From: Aralia elata
Lineage: Eukaryota > Streptophyta > Magnoliopsida > Apiales > Araliaceae
DNA length: 64,000 bases
Assembly (NCBI GenBank): GCA_034770075.1
Contig: JAVJAP010000143.1
Coordinates: 2,418,001-2,482,000, forward strand
Direction of reading: 5' to 3'
This document shows, piece after piece, positions 36,235-47,647 of this stretch (positions within the stretch are counted from its first letter, which is position 1; the number at the start of each line of letters is the position of its first letter). The translations under genes and the position numbers were made by a program. The notes beneath the pieces were generated by a model. That model searched no databases, was not told the DNA's origin, and saw only the letters and a program-made list of their open reading frames with translations.

Positions 36235-37252
36235 CCATATCAGGCCTCAAATATCCATAAAACAATTTCAACCCACTATCGAATGTACAGCTCCAACTCA
36301 AACTGATTAATCAAACCACGCTTGTCATCATTCATGTTGCGTGTGTGTGTAAATCAACTGTTGTAATCAATCACAACCCAAATTACTCATATAATCAACA
36401 TCTTAGAAAGAAACTCAAATTTTTTTTTCACACCTCTATCAGTAAAACAACTAATCCAACTCATGTAAACATGTAATTAGCACAAGGGGAGTTACGACAT
36501 GTTTTCTTCATTTACAAGTGCGTTTTACGCTCCATCTCGTTTCTTGTCTCATCATTTTATTTATTTATTTTTTTTATTTTTTTCTTTCCTTCCTTGGCAT
36601 ATGCAATGTCTAGTTTCCTTAGGCTTATCAAAACTACCCATGTAACGAGCTTTCAACCAATGACTCCCAAACCAGTTGGCTGTAGGGCACTAGGTGTCAA
36701 GACACCCCGAAGGATCTAATAACTCAAGTAGAAATGAAACTAAACTAGCCAATAAAGTTTCTCTTTTTTTTCTTTTTAGAACTCCCCCAAACTTATTTCT
36801 TGCTTACTAGAGCCTTCATAGATGTTTCACTAATTTTAACACTTTTTATCCCAAGTTTCTTAGTAGACACATATTATATAAGAATTTGAATCAAATTAAT
36901 TAAACAGTTGACTAAATGCTTTCCTTGTTAACATGAACTTCAGACAAGCAAATTCGACTTCCCCGTTCAAGTTATCGCTCAACACTAGATTTCAATCATT
37001 AACACGCTTTTACTTAACACTAGAATCTTATCATTGGCCACAATGGTTCAACTATGTCATTCGTTATCTGATTCATGCAACTAAATGTTTGACACACCCT
37101 AAACTGCACTACCATGCAACAAGTATAAACACAATGAAACAAAACAATCTATATGCATGAAAACATAAAACTACCCCCCAAACTGAATTGAACAATGTCC
37201 TCATTGAGAAATAATAAAAAATTAAGAACAGAGGACTCCCCTGATGAAAACG
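36235..37252 (-). other. Element D 3' UTR
   Basis: AT-rich, no gene supported. It contains a (GT)n tract at about 36,338-36,350, one copy of the GTGCGTTTTACGCTCCATCT hairpin motif (36,518-36,537), PPT-like CCCCCAAACT tracts near 36,783 and 37,173, and a hairpin CAATG-TCCT-CATTG at 37,193-37,206. It parallels element E's 3' UTR. Confidence 0.7.
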
Positions 37253-38473
37253 CTACCCGTCATCACTGCCATCGGCAGCATCATCATCATCATCGTCGGC
37301 ATCAGGAGGCGAGTCAGGTGCTGGGTAAATAGAAAGAGGAGGAGCTGGTGGAAACTGAAATGGCCCTGCCAAAGGATTCAACCGCCCAAACATATCCGCC
37401 AACGCTGTAGAACAATTAACATTGTAAGCATAAATCTCTGCCTGGCGTTGAGCAAGTCGACTCTGCTGACGAGTCATGCGATCAAAACCCCTCTGAATCT
37501 GTCCTGCCACTAAGTCTATCCGTCTAGTATGGTGCCTGAGGTCCTGACGGATAGTCTCAACTACATTGGGGGCTTAAACTGGATCCTCAACAGGTGGTGG
37601 CTACTCCTGTGGCTTCTGCTGTGGTATAATGAAGCCTAATCCCCTCAGGTGCGATTCACCTCCATCCCATACTCTGTACCGTACCATCGCAGCATGATCA
37701 ATTGGAGACAATGGGGCCTGCATTGGCTCATCTTTTTCCCACTGTACCCCCGCGTGGCGGCATAACTCAGTAATCAATGATGGATGAGGCAACCCACCTG
37801 TAGTGCTACCCTCAAGCCCGTGCACAATAGATTCATGTATCACATCCCCAATATCCACTGTCTTTCCTTTGGCAATGCAAAATAATAAAGTCGCCCGCTG
37901 ATTAATCACATCGCTTATATGGCGGCACGACATCCACTTAGCATAAATAAAAGCATGCCACGCTTTTCTATATCTGCTCAACTTGGAGGAAGGGAAGTGC
38001 ACGGCTTCTTATTGGTCAGCCAACTTCCATTCTGTCCCTGGCTCACAGAGGGCTGCTATGATCTCAGAATAGTCCAAATCCTGTTGCATGTATTTCGTAT
38101 ATCCATCACTGTGAATCTTTTGCACCCCATAATACGCGTTGATTGCTTTTCGCCCCACATTTACTTCCTTACCATGAACCATCACCAAATTCCCATTGGC
38201 TTCTTTAGCGTTAGCATAAAATTCCTTTACAATTTCAACTGCAGCTGGCTCAGGTTGTGCTGTAAATGCCATCCAATTACGGCTGCGTATCATGTGAGCT
38301 AATTCCCCATCTACCCGCTCAATCGGTAACAACCCGCGCTCAGGAATTAGGGACTTCCCTGACGACCAGTTTTTATACCTGTAGTACGCATGAGGGCTAA
38401 CAAACTTCTTCTTATCGTACTTAACAGCAGATGAGCCTGAGCTTTCCCCTCTATATCTTTTGGGAGCCATGAA
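37253..38473 (-). pseudogene. Element D extra 3' ORF, acidic C-terminus
   Basis: One reading frame of about 406 codons from an ATG at 38,473 (MAPKRYRGESSG) to 37,253, interrupted by in-frame stops at 38,009-38,011 and between about 37,570 and 37,600. No frameshift is needed. It lies downstream of integrase, the position of the env-like or accessory ORF in Athila/Tat elements. The sequence resembles what is often labelled a putative plant transposon protein, but I see no transmembrane segment or enzyme motif. The tail is Pro/Asp-rich (PPDADDDDDDAADGSDDG). Function unknown. Confidence 0.7.
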
Positions 38474-39048
38474 TACCCACTTAAACAAGATCAAGACCCA
38501 AAACAACTAAAAACTTCGTTGGAGCAAACTGTCGAACACTTGGTAAGCACACTTTAAAAACCCTTGGACAATGTTTCCCCCAAACTTAGAGTCTCCCACA
38601 ATTTGAAACCATATAGATAGGAAATTTAAGCTTTAACCCAATCCCAATTGAGCCAACACAAACTCAATTAGGTTCACAATCAAAACAAAGAACTTTCTCC
38701 AAATACGAGCAATTCAATCTCTAGCCAACAATTTCAAGTTCTAAACGATCAATAATGTAAAACTTACTTGAAATTGGAAGTACCCATGTGTAGTAGTAGC
38801 TGCAATCCTTTTTGGCTAAGGAAAAAGTGTTCTTTGGTTACAATAGTTGTGTGCCGGCAATGGGTTTGATGGTGGGTGGCGATTTGTTGGTGATTAGTTT
38901 GGAGAAAATAGCTTTACGCGGCAACAATGAAGGACGCGGCGACTTGAAGGCAGCTAGGAGAAGAAGAAATTGATTTTTGGTGTGAAACCTCCTTTAGCCC
39001 GACTTAGGGTTTAAGTCTTTTTTTATTTTTTTTTATTTTCGCCTGCCG

Positions 39049-39395
39049 AGCGCTTTAGGCGCTGTGGGTTATGCTGGATCGAGCGCTAGCAGCGCTTACC
39101 TATAGTAGCTTTTGGTTTAGGGTAGCGCCTAGAGTGCTTGGTTTGTGAGGGCTATAGCGCTGGCAGTGCTGACTTGCAGTAGCTTTCGCCGAGTTGAGCA
39201 CCTCTAGCGCTGACTTTAATGAAGAGTTGGGCGCTTCTGGCGCTACGTTGCAGTGTTGATCCTTGTGTCTAGCGCCTCAGGCGCTGTCTTGTGCCCATGC
39301 CGAGCGCCTAATGCGCTATGTTACAGTGTCTTAGCCAGCGAGTAGCGCCTAGAGCGCCGGTTATGCACCTGGATGAGCGCCTCTAGCGCTTAAGC
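39049..39395. repeat. GC-rich hairpin cluster between INT and the 3' ORF of D
   Basis: About ten AGCGCY...RGCGCT inverted repeats, for example AGCGCTTTAGGCGCT at 39,049-39,063 and AGCGCTAGCAGCGCT at 39,082-39,096, with others near 39,123, 39,153, 39,196, 39,231, 39,269, 39,302, 39,343 and 39,376. Spacing is 30-40 bp. The same 15-bp design sits in D's LTRs (28,304 and 28,336; 60,165 and 60,197). Confidence 0.85.
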
Positions 39396-39597
39396 GTTTA
39401 GTCCCATACCTAGCCAAATTTCGTCAGTTCTTGTTTCTACCTGCAGATAAATCAACCCAAAGTCCCAAGTTAGTGACCAAAACTTTTTTTTTAAACAAAA
39501 TAATTGACTAAACAAAAGAAAAATAGAAAATTAAAACGCTGGGTTGCCTCCCAGATAGCGCTAAGTTATAGTCAATTAGCTTGACTGTCTCTGAATC

Positions 39598-40942
39598 TCA
39601 TGTCGTAGAAAGGATTAAGGTGACTTTCTGTCTGTCCACCTCATCCCCAAAGTAATGCTTCAACCTCTGTCCATTCACTTTGAATGACTGGTCCGGGAAT
39701 TTATCATACACTTCAATTGCACCATGCGGAAAGACTGTCTTCACTGTGAATGGTCCTGACCATCTTGATTTCAGCTTCCCGGGAAAAAGTTTAAGTCTGG
39801 AGTTGAAAAGTAAAACCCTTTGACCTGGATCAAATGTTCTTTCTATGATCTTGCGATCATGTCATTTCTTCACCTTCTCCTTGTACAGCTTCGAGTTTTC
39901 ATATGCCCGTAGTCGAAATTCATCCAACTCATTGATTTGGAGTAAGCGCTTCTACCCTGCAGCTGTCGAATCAAAGTTCAACTTCCGAATTGCCCAATAT
40001 GCCTTATGCTCTAGCTCCATAGGAAGATGACAAGCTTTTCCATAAACAAGCTGAAATGGTGACATGCCCAACGGAGTTTTATAGGCAGTCCTATATGCCC
40101 ACACAACATCATCCAGCTTCAAAGACCAATCCTTCCTCGTCGGATTCATAATTTTTTCGAGGATTCTTTTAACTTCCCGATTGGATACTTCAGCTTGGCC
40201 GTTCGTCTGTGGGTGGTAAGCTGTAGCAATACGATGATTCACCCCATACTTGGCCAACAAAGTTGTAAACTGCCTGTTGCAGAAGTGACTACCTTCATCA
40301 CTAATAATCGCTCTCGGAGTCCCAAATCTAGTGAAAATGCTTCGATGTAAAAACTTGAGAACTACCTTGGCATCATTCGTCGGGAGCGCTACCACTTCTA
40401 CCCATTTTGACACATAGTCAACTGCTAGCAAGATGTAGAGATTGCCGCACGAAGACACAAAAGGGCCCATGAAATCAATCCCCCATACGTCGAAAACTTC
40501 CACTTCGAGGATTGTATTCAAAGGCATTTCATTCCTCTTTGAAATATTACCCACTCTCTGACATCTATCACACCGCTGGACAAAACTATAAGCATCCTTA
40601 AAGATTGTCGGCCAGTAGAATCCTGCTTGTAGTACTCTAGCCGCTGTTCTCTCTCCTCCAAAGTGACCTCCATATACAGAAGAATGGTAATCCTGCAAAA
40701 TCCCCTCGGTCTCTCTATATGGGATACACCTTCTTATCATTTGATCCGCACACTATTTAAATAAATACGGCTCATCCCATATATACCATTTAACATCATG
40801 CAAGAACTTTTTCTTTTGGTGCCCCACCAAGTCAGAAGGTATCATCTTACTCACCAAATAATTCGCGTAGTCTGCAAACCATGGCACCTCCTCTTGCACC
40901 ACAAACAACTGCTCATCCGGAAAGGATTCATTAATTTCAACT
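39598..40942 (-). pseudogene. Element D integrase
   Basis: Zinc-binding N-terminal region (YGGHFGGERTAARVL...CDRCQRVGN) near 40,560-40,680. The catalytic core has the first Asp in GIDFMGPF, the second in ISDEGSHF, then HPQTNGQAEVSNREVKRIL carrying the Glu. The C-terminal SH3-like part (GPFTVKTVFPHGAIEV) runs on to a TGA at 39,598. The core frame 39,952-40,740 is open for 262 codons. The C-terminal part is broken by a TAG at 39,952 and by a TGA at about 39,865 where Trp is expected. It would insert the cDNA into chromosomal DNA. Inactive as written. Confidence 0.92.
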
Positions 40943-41600
40943 TTACTGTCTATCTCCCTTTTCCGAATTCTCTAGTCGAGACAAGTGGTCTGCCACTTGG
41001 TTTTTGGTACCCTTCCTGTCCTTGATCTCCAAGTCAAACTCCTGCAATAATAATATCCACCTAATTAACCTAGGCTTTGCATCCTTCTTTGACACTAAAT
41101 GTTGAATCGCCGAGTGATCCGTATATACTATCACCTTTGTGCCTATCAGATATGACGGAAATTTATCAAAGGCATACACCACTGCCAATAACTCTTTTTC
41201 TGTGGTGGTGTAATTTAACTGTGCATCCGTAAGGGTCTTGCTGGCATAGTATATCACATGAAACATCTTCTCCTTCCTTTGCCCCAAAACAGCCCCTACT
41301 GCATAATAACTGGCATCACACATCAGCTCAAACGGCAATGCCCAATCTGGTGTTGTGATAACTGGCGCTGAAGTTAATTTACTCTTTAAGTGCTCAAGTG
41401 CGCTCATGTAAGCCTCGTCGAAGTTAAACTGTGCATCCTTCTCCAATAAACTGCACAATGGTTTAGTTATCTTGGAGAAGTCCTTGATGAATCTGCGATA
41501 GAAGCCTGCATGTCCAAGAAAACTGCGGACACCTTTTACTGACGTAGGTGGAGTTAAATTCTCAATAGTTTCCAGCTTTGCCCTATCCACCTCAATTCCT
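40943..41600 (-). pseudogene. Element D RNase H
   Basis: Open frame with FLGHAGFYRRFIKDF (RT connection), then FELMCDASYYAVGAVLGQR (first Asp), YASKTLTDAQLNYTTTEKE, YTDHSAIQHL and DRKGTKNQVADHLSRLE, the complete RNase H motif order. It is in a different frame from the RT segment to the right, and a stop separates it from integrase. Confidence 0.92.
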
Positions 41601-42260
41601 TTCTTAGAAAACTTTGTGTCCCAATATAACGCCTTCTTGTACCATAAAGTGGTACTTTCCCCAATTCAGTACTAGATTTGTTTCAACACATCTTTTTAAG
41701 ACAATCACCAAATTCTCAAGGCATAAATCGAAAGAATCACCAAAAACAGAGAAGTCGTCCATGAAGACCTCCACATTCTGTTCTACCATGTCAGAAAAAA
41801 TAGCCATCATGCATCTCTGAAAGGTGGCTAGAACATTGCACAACCCGAAAGACATCCTTCTGAAAGAAAAAGTGCTATATGGACATGTAAAAGTAGTCTT
41901 TTCCTTGTCTTCTGGAGCTATCATAATCTGATTGTAGCCTGAATACCCGTCCAGAAGGCAATAATACTCATGACCTGCCAGTCTATCCAACATTTGATCG
42001 ATAAACGAAAGTGGAAAATGGTCCTTCCTTGTAGCTTTGTTAAGCTTGCGGTAGTCCATGCAGATTCTCCACCCTGTTACTGTTTGCATTGGGATCATCT
42101 TGTTATTCTCATTGGTGACAACAGTCATACCACCTTCTTTGGTACGCACTGCACGGGGCTCACCCATGAACTGTCCAAAATTAGGTAGATTATTCCTACA
42201 TCCAGCCATTTCAGTATCTCTTTCTTGACCACGTCTTTCATTATCGGATTAAGCCTTCTT
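41601..42260 (-). pseudogene. Element D reverse transcriptase
   Basis: Contains WRICMDYRKLNKATRKDHFP, YSGYNQIMIAPEDKEKTTFT, MSFGLCNVLATFQRCM and the catalytic VFMDDFSVFG near 41,750-41,780. FMDD in place of YIDD is usual in the Athila/Tat group. The frame is shifted relative to the PR-containing frame near 42,150, so no continuous gag-pol exists. Confidence 0.92.
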
Positions 42261-43657
42261 TGCTGCTCAACCGTCGGCTTGCTACCATCTTCCAGCAGGA
42301 TCTTATGCATGCAAAACGAAGGGCTTATCCCCTTGATATCTACTATGGTCCATCCAATAGCTGATTTGAACTCTCTAAGCACTCGTAGCAGTTTTTCCTC
42401 CTGAAAAGATGTTAGTGCAGAAGAAATAATCACAGGTAGCTTTGAATCTTTATTTAAAAATGTATACCTGAGATGATCTGGATGTGGTTTTAGTTCAAGT
42501 TCGGGAGGTGTCTCAAGAGATGGTTTCAACTTTACCGTTATTTCTCCAACTCTAGTAAGTGGCTCTACAGGTGTTCTGAATTTCCCGAATTTGGGAGTGG
42601 TATCTAGATATTGCACTAGCTCGGCACATTCTTCATCCTCCAGGTCTGCCTCTTCAGCAATTACTCTCTGCAGTGGTTTATAACTCAACAAGCTCTCAAC
42701 ATCATCATTTACTATACTATCCACTAAGTCAACTCTGAAATAGTCTTCTTCATCTGTTGGGAGCTTCATTGCCTTGAAAACATTAAACGTCACCTCTTGA
42801 TCATGTACACGCATTGTAAGCTCCCCTTTCTGCACATCTATCAAAGTCCTCCCTGTGGCTAGGAATGGTCTCCCCAGTATGATTGGTATACTTTTGTCCT
42901 CCTCATAGTCCAAGATGATGAAGTCCGCCAGAAATATAAATTTGTCCACTTTCACCAGTACATCCTCCACTATCCCCCGTGGATACGTGATGGATCTGTC
43001 AGCTAACTGCAAGGAAATATTTGTTGGCCTTGGCTCCGGCAATCCCAACTGACTAAATACAGACAAAGGCATCAGGTTGATACTTGCCCCAAGATCACAC
43101 AAACATTTATTGAAGTTCATCTTTCCGATCGTACATGGAATTGTGAAACTGCCTGGATCTTTCAGCTTTGGAGGTAGTTTACACTGAAGCACTGCACTGC
43201 ATTCCTCCGACAAGGCCACTGTCTCAAACTCGTCTAATCTTCTCTTCCTTGACAGTATACCTTTCATAAACTTTGCGTAACTTGGCATTTGTTCCAATGC
43301 CTCCGCGAAGGGTATGTTGATCTGCAATTTCTTAAAAACCTCCAAAAACTTTCTGAACTGATTGTCTTCCCTCTGCTTATTCAATCTTTGCGGGTGCGGA
43401 ACCTGAGGGTGAACTTGTGGTACTGTATTCACTGGCTTCTTATCTGAACTCGCTTTTTCCTTCTCTACTTGCTGCGACTCGGACTCATCCTTCTTCTCTT
43501 TCTGTTCATCCTCAATTTCTATCTCAGTTTCAACCCTAGTGTCTTCCCCATGTGAACTAGGTGCGGCAGTGCCTGGTACAGTTCCTGCATATTGCTTTCC
43601 AGATCTGAGTGTTATGGCCTGACACTGCTCTTTACCCTCTCTCCATGGATTCCATTG
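42210..43657 (-). pseudogene. Element D gag C-terminal remnant and protease
   Basis: Starts at the junction with C-derived sequence (NPWREGKEQCQAITLRSGKQ) and continues through a Lys/Glu-rich linker, QRLNKQREDNQFRKFLEVFK, and a retropepsin region with PPKLKDPGSFTIPC and the active-site-like CDLGASINLMP near 43,070-43,100, then IILGRPFLATGRTLIDV. It is open throughout (part of a 532-codon frame whose first ~22 codons belong to element C). The Gag residues between the end of 58,182-58,940 and this point are missing. Confidence 0.88.
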
Positions 43658-44578
43658 TGGAGTGAAAAACATACTCCATATCATCAATCTTGGCCTTCTT
43701 TGACCGCACCTCACACTCAACACGATCTGCGCGATCAGCCTCCCTCAGCCAAGCTGTCTCAGCTCTCGCCCGCTCAGCTGACTCCTTTTTCAACTCATCT
43801 CGCAATCTCATTCCTGGCTATCAACTGTCCTCGTCGATACTCAGACTGTGCTAACCTCTGCTCAGCCTCTGCGAGACGTGACGTAAGGTCTTGGATCTCA
43901 GCATCCTTCTGTTCTAAAGTGGCTTGACGTTCCGCAGCATGTTCCTCTAACTCCTCCTTTTCACTCTCTACATGAACCAGCTTCCACTCCACGTCTCCAA
44001 GACGTATGTCTAGCTCCTTAATCTCACTGTTTTTTTGTTCCAAAGCAGTCTGTCGTTCAGCCAGCTGCCCCTCTAACTCTTCCACTCTGTCCTGCAACTC
44101 TATGTTGCGATCATACACCTGTTCGTACATCTGAACACCTAAAGTAGATAGTGGTATCTCTTCAGGGTCCTCCTCCTCCTCCTCCTCAGGATCCTCCTCA
44201 GGATCAGTCTTAGGCTCATACTCGTGGCCTGTAACTGTAATCAATGGAGATGGCTCCCTCTGCACTAGCTGCTCACTGACTACGTGAATATCTCGGGGCT
44301 CCTCCTCCCTAGCCTGGCTGGGCTCTCCTCTATCAGTCATCCTGATAACAAAATTTTAAGTTTTAATTACTAATCGACAATACTCGCGAGCACATAAGTT
44401 TGTTATCAAATAAGCAAATAGCACATAATCATTTTGTTATCTTTTATGAATTTTCATAATTCATTCCTTAGAACTCGATAAGAGTTTATCACCTCTATAT
44501 TCTCTATCTTCTAGAAGGCTGCTACCCTAAGGTTTTCCCCACCTAAAGGTTCATAACCTATCAGCTCTGATACCAACC
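43658..44578 (-). mobile_element. Extra leader fragment of a second element C copy
   Basis: About 98% identical by eye to 54,340-55,272, the PBS-to-pre-gag region of C, and it ends with an iMet PBS at 44,564-44,575. So the LTR at 44,579-47,536 serves as 3' LTR of C and also sits where a 5' LTR of a second, truncated C would be. The left junction to D is near 43,657, at a small GGAGT...ACTCC inverted repeat. Confidence 0.85.
43795..44340 (-). pseudogene. Pre-gag coiled-coil ORF of element C, extra copy
   Basis: Open for 181 codons from ATG at 44,340. An N-terminal Glu-rich block is followed by a long heptad-like coiled coil (DRVEELEGQLAERQTALEQK and onward). It is truncated by a 2-bp deletion near 43,803 relative to the other copy, which puts a stop after NEIAR. 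Where the other copy (54,249-55,034) has two stops, this one has sense codons. Each copy therefore carries different lesions in what was one longer frame. Confidence 0.75.
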
Positions 44579-47536
44579 TGTGACACCCCCAAATCCAGGT
44601 ACTTAATTCCCACAGATTTGGTGTTCACTATCTCATTCATTCAAAACTAACTACCCAATAAAATAACAATTAAATAAACTTAAATAAATATCTTCCCAAA
44701 ATGGGTTACATCACCAAACTATTAAATATTCAAATCCCAGGTTATCTTAACCTTAATACATCAAATGCGGAATAAAACATAATTTAAATAAGTCTTGATA
44801 CAATTGATCATCAAATAAATAACAGGTCTTTGGCTATTTATGCATCTTGCCCTCGCCTTTGCTCGTGGACGGCTCGTCCAGCTTCTCAGCCTTAGCTGCA
44901 ATGATTAGTGCAAGAGTGAGCAAACAATTGCTCACAAGTACGATAACAATAATATCTAAATGAAATGATTTCAATTGAGGAATAATAGTTTTCTGATTCT
45001 CATCCAATAAATGATTAAAGTTTAAAAGCTCGTTAGGATGCTTGATTCCAAAAATATAGAATTCAAGATTTAGAAATTATATCTGAGGGTCACAAGACCT
45101 CGAACTATGTCCTAGGTTAACAAGTATTTCTACTGTAACCTTTAACAGTCATATAGACTATGGACCAACATCTCGTACTCAGGGGGATCAGCCCTTTGTA
45201 CAATGTATTGTGCACAAACATTTTAACGCTGTCGCGTAAGTAATAGGGTTGTTCATCTCAGTTTATCGTCTGAATCCATACCAAAAAGGAAATTGGCTTG
45301 GAACAAGTATAGAAAACATTCTAAGTCTTTGAAACGCTCATCAACTAAGGACTAGCTGAATCAATAAGGGTTTGCTAGTCTAATTCAATAGAGTTTGTTC
45401 AATAGAAACTAGACTCGAAGTTTGAATAATAACAATGATTGGAATAAAACTTGAGTATATAATCATGATAATAACCTTGCCTGAATATCAATAAGCTAAG
45501 TTCAATAAGCTTACTCAATATAAATAAACTTGTCTTGAATAAATTAGCAAGTTAAAAGAGAACAACAACTTGTTATAATTAATTCTCAAGTTTAAGGAAG
45601 GAAAACTTGCTCAACATAAAGTAATAAGTTGAGATAAGGAACTTGCCTCAAGCGTAGATTACAAATTAAATATCTCTCGATCCTTAAACAACCTATACAT
45701 TTAATTATAAAATGGTAACATAATTAGTTATAAAATAATATACACTTTAAGCTTGCTCTTATCCTTTTTATTATAACATTTCACTTAGCATATCATAGTC
45801 AACAAGTACTAGTTTAACAACCATCTTGGCAATTCTTTAGTCACTTAATACATTAATATAAGTTTTAAACTTGTTTATAGCATCATAATAAAAGCTCAAA
45901 GAAAAATAAAAAAAATTTAAAAATAATTTCAGTACTGCTCCCTCGCCGAGGCGAGAATTTACTGAACAAAAATCTCGCCGGGGCGAGACCTCGCCGGGGC
46001 GAGACCTCGCCGGGGCGAGCCTATCCTTAACAAAATTTCTCGCCGGGGCGAAGATTAGTAGCTCATTTTTCTCGCCGGGGCGAGACACCCGGCAGTCGTC
46101 TCCTACAGTTCGCGAACAGTGAAAACTTAGGCCAAATTTTGGCCAAATTTTCCGAATTCTATCATCCAGTACACAAACTAGATATACCCAGACATCAAAT
46201 ATGTTAGAAAACAAATACCCAACATGTTTCTAACTAATTTAACTATTATAAAACACATAATCAACTAATTTGAAACCAAAAATTCACTGTTAAACAATTT
46301 ATTCATGCTTTGACCATTTTCATGAAATCAAACTCTGTAAATTCATTTTTCAACCAATTAAAACCATTCTTCTTGCATTATTCATGTTTTTCATCATACA
46401 ATCATAAACAATTATTAATTAACCAATTAATAACCAAATGGAATCATCAATTTTCATACAACTATGCCATACATGAAATAAAGCTCTGTAAAAACTAAAA
46501 TTAAATTCTAAAATATATTTTCATGAATTAAAACCTTCAAATAGAGTTTTAATCATCATATAATCATCACGTAATCATCTATTTCACATAGCTATCAATT
46601 ATAATCAAAAAAATCACATATTAAACCAATGAATATTTTTACAGAGAACCAAATATTTATATGCAGAGAAGGGTATTATACCTTCTATTTGATTAAAAGA
46701 AAAGATTGATTAACACTCTCCTTGCTTGAACTTCTACCTTCAATCTCTTCTTTTCAAAATTCACAAGCTATCTTCTTTCTCAAATTTCACAAAACTCTCT
46801 CTTTTCTCTGTAGTTCTTCTTTCTCTTTTCTCTCTGTTCTTCTCTTTTCTTTTCTTTCTTTCAACTGACGTTCTTTTACAAAAATGAAAACTGATATAAC
46901 TTAAAAATATAAACTGATGATTTTAAAAATAAAAACTGTTGTTTTAAATAATAATAACGTAAAATCCTTAAATTGAATCATCAGTTAGGATTTTCAAAAG
47001 CCATAAGGCTTTGTTTGGTAAACACTAATTAAAATAACCTATTATTCTTATGTCTTGTTTGGTAAAACACAATTAAAATAACTCATTTTTCTAACCAAAG
47101 GTCATAAGGCCTAGTTTGGAAAAACTAAATTAAAACTCCTTTCATTTATTTTAATAAAACATTATAACATATAGTTTTAAATGTCACACATTTAATTTAA
47201 TTGAACTTATTATTATTAAATAAATTCAATTAAATTTTACTAACTCAAATAATAATTTTATTTAACTAAAACACCAAATAAATTATATTATTCAAATAAA
47301 TTATTTATTAACATAAATCATTTATTCAAATAATTCTTTTCATCATCTAATTTAATTAACAATTAAATTAGAATAATCATCACAAATCATATTCAAGTAA
47401 CAATTAACACCATTAACTCAACATAAACTTATTTCACAATAGCTTAATAAATCATCTATTAACTCAATAAATTAACAAAAATATTTATACAACTCAATAA
47501 ATATTTTTATTAATTCTCAAAATTGCATTCGTTACA
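44579..47536 (-). mobile_element. Element C 3' LTR
   Basis: 2,958 bp. The GC hairpin cluster CTCGCC-gg-GGCGAG has copies at 45,974-45,987, 45,990-46,003, 46,006-46,019, 46,039-46,052 (last base changed) and 46,071-46,084, plus the variant CTCGCCGAGGCGAG at 45,942-45,955. A pyrimidine-rich tract lies at 46,790-46,865. No gene. Confidence 0.92.
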
Positions 47537-47620
47537 TCTTTCCCTCCTTAAAAGGATTCTGTCCCCAGAATCACAACGCAATTAAAGTCGTCTGTTACAT
47601 TCTCCCCTCCTTAGAAAGAT
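47537..47620 (-). promoter_or_regulatory. Duplicated polypurine tract of element C
   Basis: Minus strand: AAGGAGGGAAAGA abuts the LTR start. A second copy, AAGGAGGGGAGAATGTAACA, lies about 65 bp upstream. Each is preceded by the conserved GGGGACAGAATC. The upstream copy even includes the first bases of an LTR-like start (TGTAACA). So the PPT-LTR border was duplicated once. Confidence 0.85.
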
Positions 47621-47647
47621 TCTGTCCCCAGAATCGCAATATAATAA

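Noticed and set aside
42125..43723. Single 532-codon Gag-Pol protein starting MLSVRCGQ
   Set aside because: The first ~22 codons are element C leader sequence read in the wrong frame across the rearranged junction; the real element D protein sequence starts at NPWREGKEQ.
45942..46084. CRISPR-like regularly spaced repeats
   Set aside because: Repeats are 14 bp, spacers are 2-30 bp and partly repeated, and the context is a plant LTR retrotransposon.
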